A model generated the notes under the pieces. It made no database searches. It saw only the letters and a list, made by a program, of their open reading frames with translations, and had not been told where the DNA came from. Shown here in pieces: positions 6,261-7,771 of a DNA stretch of 7,771 nucleotides. Numbering within the stretch: the first letter of the stretch is position 1; every line of letters starts with the position of its first letter. The DNA comes from Bacillota bacterium (GTDB lineage Bacteria > Bacillota > Sulfobacillia > RBS10-35 > JAJYVN01), in NCBI GenBank assembly GCA_021827805.1, contig JAKAUG010000026.1:1-7771 (forward strand), given 5' to 3'. The translations under genes were made by a program, and so were the position numbers.

Positions 6261-6617
6261 CGGTGTAGCCTCCCGGCGAGCCCTTCTCGGGTCTGCTGGC
6301 GCACTTCCGGCGACAGACAGAGCCTGCCACAGGAATCCCGCGTCCTCGCATCGCCCCAACCAAGGCAGGGGCTGGACCTCGGCCGCATGGCCCGGACGCT
6401 ATCTCGATTCCGCAGTGGGGATTGAGAGCCGCCTCCGTAGGAGGGGGATGCCGCCCGCCAGCGATCCGGCCTCGGGCGGTCTGCCTGGGATTTCCCGTAT
6501 CCGCAACCCGAGTGGCGTTGAGCGGCTCGGGGATTGGCACAGGTACCCGGGACATTAGCCCGCAGTGTGGCATCGGGATGCGGGACTGACAATGGGCTGA
6601 TTTCGCTTTATTCGGCT
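6261..6617. other. 357-nt intergenic region, presumed leader/promoter of the second ABC gene
   Basis: I see no credible gene here. The open frames crossing it are arginine/proline/serine-rich and lack ribosome sites. Inverted repeats: 6451-6457/6473-6479 (CCGCCCG / CGGGCGG, 15-nt loop), 6432-6436/6440-6444 (CCTCC / GGAGG), 6507-6512/6526-6531 (CCCGAG / CTCGGG), and 6559-6564/6579-6584 (CCCGCA / TGCGGG), the last competing with a tight palindrome at 6570-6581 (GCATC-GG-GATGC). On the minus strand, TTGTCA (6587-6592) stands 17 nt from CACACT (6564-6569). This is a weak sigma-70 candidate because only three of six -10 bases fit, and it would give a leader of about 300 nt. Transcription of the second ABC gene must begin here or inside the MFS gene, which lies upstream on the same strand. 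Confidence 0.4.
6269..6274 (-). promoter_or_regulatory. Ribosome binding site for the TTG start of the second ABC gene
   Basis: The minus strand reads GGGAGG, with an 8-nt spacer to the TTG at 6260. It is shorter than the site before the first ABC gene but well placed, and it places the start at a point consistent with the length of the paralogue. Confidence 0.65.
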
Positions 6618-7771
6618 CTATACCGAACGACTATCGTTCCCCATGGTCTCGAGGTTGTGGAACGAGGCGAACAGTGTGAGATCGTAGGCCGTCTTCAGGC
6701 CACCCGCCGCCACAAACGGCAGGCCCCATGCGCCGAGGGTCATGGCCCATCCGGACAACAGGGGCGAGAGGGAGGAGGCCAGCCCCCGTACCGAGGCGGT
6801 CAGCCCCGCGGCCGCGGCTCGCTCCTCCGGCTGCACCAGGACCATGGTCAGGGCCTGACGCGTGGGCACGTCCAGCTGGGAGAGCAGACCCCGCAGCACC
6901 AGCAGCGTGGCCGCCCACCCCAGGTGGGGCACGAGCGGGATGAGAAGCAAGAGGAGATTGGAGGGCAGGTGGGTGAAGACCATGGTTCGCACCAGACCCA
7001 GGCGCCGCGCGAGGTACGGTGCGCCCAGCAGCGACGCCGCCGCGGCGAGGTTGGTCGCAAAGAGCAGGGGCCCCAGCACCCCGGATCCCACGCCGTACCG
7101 CTCGTGGAACCACACCACCAGGAGGCCCTGCACCACCAGCCCCCCGGCCAGGGCGTCCACGGCGAACAGCGCCGACAGACGCAACACGACGGCCCGGCTT
7201 GGGCCGAGGCCTCCCCTTGCGGCGCGCGGCCTTGCGGAGGGAGCGCCGGTGTGCGGATCCTCGCCGAGGCCGGCATACGCCAGCACGAGGACCAGGCCCG
7301 CCGCCGCATACAGCCAGAGACCGAGCGCCGGAGCAGAGGCCGCTGGACGGCCCAGGGCCCGAGCCAGCGCCGGCATGCCGGCGGCGCCAAGGGCGCCCGT
7401 GGCGGCCGCGAGGGACGCCAGCATGTTGTAGCGGGCGTACCAGCGGGTCCGCCGCGCGCCCTCGCCGTGCTCGGCCAGGACCGCCTGCTCCAGGGGGAGC
7501 ATGCCCCCGACATCCTTGCCGCTGGGGCTGAATGTCGCGGTGGCCGCGGCCAGGATCCAGAGCCACGGGGCGTGGCCCAGAGCCAGCGCCACGCCGCCCA
7601 GGGTCAGCATGAGCCCCTGGGCCTGCAGCAGGCGCCGGCGTCCCAGGCGGTGGGCCCAGAGGCCCACCGCGGCGCTGCCGAGACCGGACGCGCCCAGGGC
7701 AAGGGCGAACAGGCCCCCGATGGCGGCTGGTCCGAGACCGCGGTTCCGCCAGAGCAGGGGGATCTCCACCG
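6618..7771 (-). CDS. MFS transporter, 5' end cut off by the window edge
   Basis: The frame is open from the window edge to a TAG at 6618-6620, giving at least 383 residues of very hydrophobic protein. About eleven membrane segments are visible (near residues 14-38, 49-65, 67-81, 113-135, 147-168, 193-220, 230-250, 260-281, 283-297, 318-340, 345-368, counted from the GTG at 7769), with a charged central loop at 169-192 that separates the two six-helix halves. The loop G-L-W-A-H-R-L-G-R-R-R-L (36-47) fits MFS motif A between helices 2 and 3, so helix 1 and the true start are most likely beyond the edge. Further marks are S-P-S-G-K-D-V-G (81-88) followed by L-P-L-E-Q-A, and D-V-P-T-R-Q-A (300-306) followed by P-E-E-R, which I associate with a group of uncharacterised bacterial MFS permeases. 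The substrate is unknown. It lies upstream of the second ABC gene on the same strand, but the 357-nt gap argues against one tight operon. Confidence 0.85.
   Translation of the reverse strand, partial: VEIPLLWRNRGLGPAAIGGLFALALGASGLGSAAVGLWAHRLGRRRLLQAQGLMLTLGGVALALGHAPWLWILAAATATFSPSGKDVGGMLPLEQAVLAEHGEGARRTRWYARYNMLASLAAATGALGAAGMPALARALGRPAASAPALGLWLYAAAGLVLVLAYAGLGEDPHTGAPSARPRAARGGLGPSRAVVLRLSALFAVDALAGGLVVQGLLVVWFHERYGVGSGVLGPLLFATNLAAAASLLGAPYLARRLGLVRTMVFTHLPSNLLLLLIPLVPHLGWAATLLVLRGLLSQLDVPTRQALTMVLVQPEERAAAAGLTASVRGLASSLSPLLSGWAMTLGAWGLPFVAAGGLKTAYDLTLFASFHNLETMGNDSRSV

Noticed and set aside
6470..6570. Words resembling a cobalamin riboswitch on the minus strand (GTGCCAATCC, CGCCACT, CAGGCAGACCG in order)
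   Set aside because: Each conserved box is imperfect (no intact GGGAA before the GTG box and a disrupted B12 box), and such words arise in GC-rich DNA. An Infernal hit to the cobalamin family above its threshold would overturn this.
6257..6592. 111-codon minus-strand frame whose TGA overlaps the TTG start of the second ABC gene
   Set aside because: The overlap looks like translational coupling, but the frame starts at a TTG without a ribosome site and the product is arginine/proline/serine-rich like other non-coding frames here.
6611..6627. TTCGG / CCGAA inverted repeat across the stop codon of the MFS gene
   Set aside because: Only 5 bp with a 7-nt loop, overlapping the stop codon and lacking a T-run on the transcript side, so it is too weak to call a terminator.
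1..7771. Search for CRISPR arrays, tRNA or rRNA genes, insertion sequences and phage genes
   Set aside because: No regularly spaced direct repeats, no tRNA-like cloverleaf, and no transposase or integrase motif was seen on either strand. The two modules are similar at the protein level but I saw no long direct DNA repeats at their borders.

Overview
The window is high-GC bacterial DNA (roughly 70 % by eye) with strong AGGAGG-type ribosome sites and two TTG-initiated genes. That style would suit a high-GC Bacillota lineage (Limnochordia, Thermaerobacter or Symbiobacterium type) or a similar uncultured bacterium. This is inference from style only; no taxonomic marker gene is present.

Layout. 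Positions 1-272 are a non-coding, hairpin-rich leader. Positions 273-2573 (+) encode a fused TMD-NBD ABC exporter half-transporter, followed after 57 nt by a DUF1854-family protein (2631-3176, +). A GC-rich 11-bp hairpin (3188-3215) separates these from a mirror-image module on the minus strand: a second DUF1854-family protein (3233-3850), preceded in transcription by a second ABC exporter (3915-6260). About 357 nt of non-coding DNA (6261-6617) follow, and then the 3' portion of an MFS transporter on the minus strand (6618 to the window edge).

The core of the window is therefore two paralogous 'ABC exporter + DUF1854' modules arranged tail to tail. Both ABC proteins carry an extra N-terminal domain of about 150-175 residues and a four-cysteine zinc ribbon (C-x2-C-x10-C-x2-C) ahead of the six-helix membrane domain, which ordinary MsbA/LmrA-type exporters lack. 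Both nucleotide-binding domains keep all catalytic motifs. The simplest reading is that each ABC protein works with its adjacent DUF1854 protein, and that the two ABC proteins form either two homodimers or one heterodimer. The substrate cannot be read from the sequence. From memory, related ABC-DUF1854 pairs in proteobacteria are annotated 'cyanophycin metabolism-associated', but no cyanophycin synthetase or cyanophycinase gene is in this window. The MFS gene is a separate transcription unit with no visible functional link.
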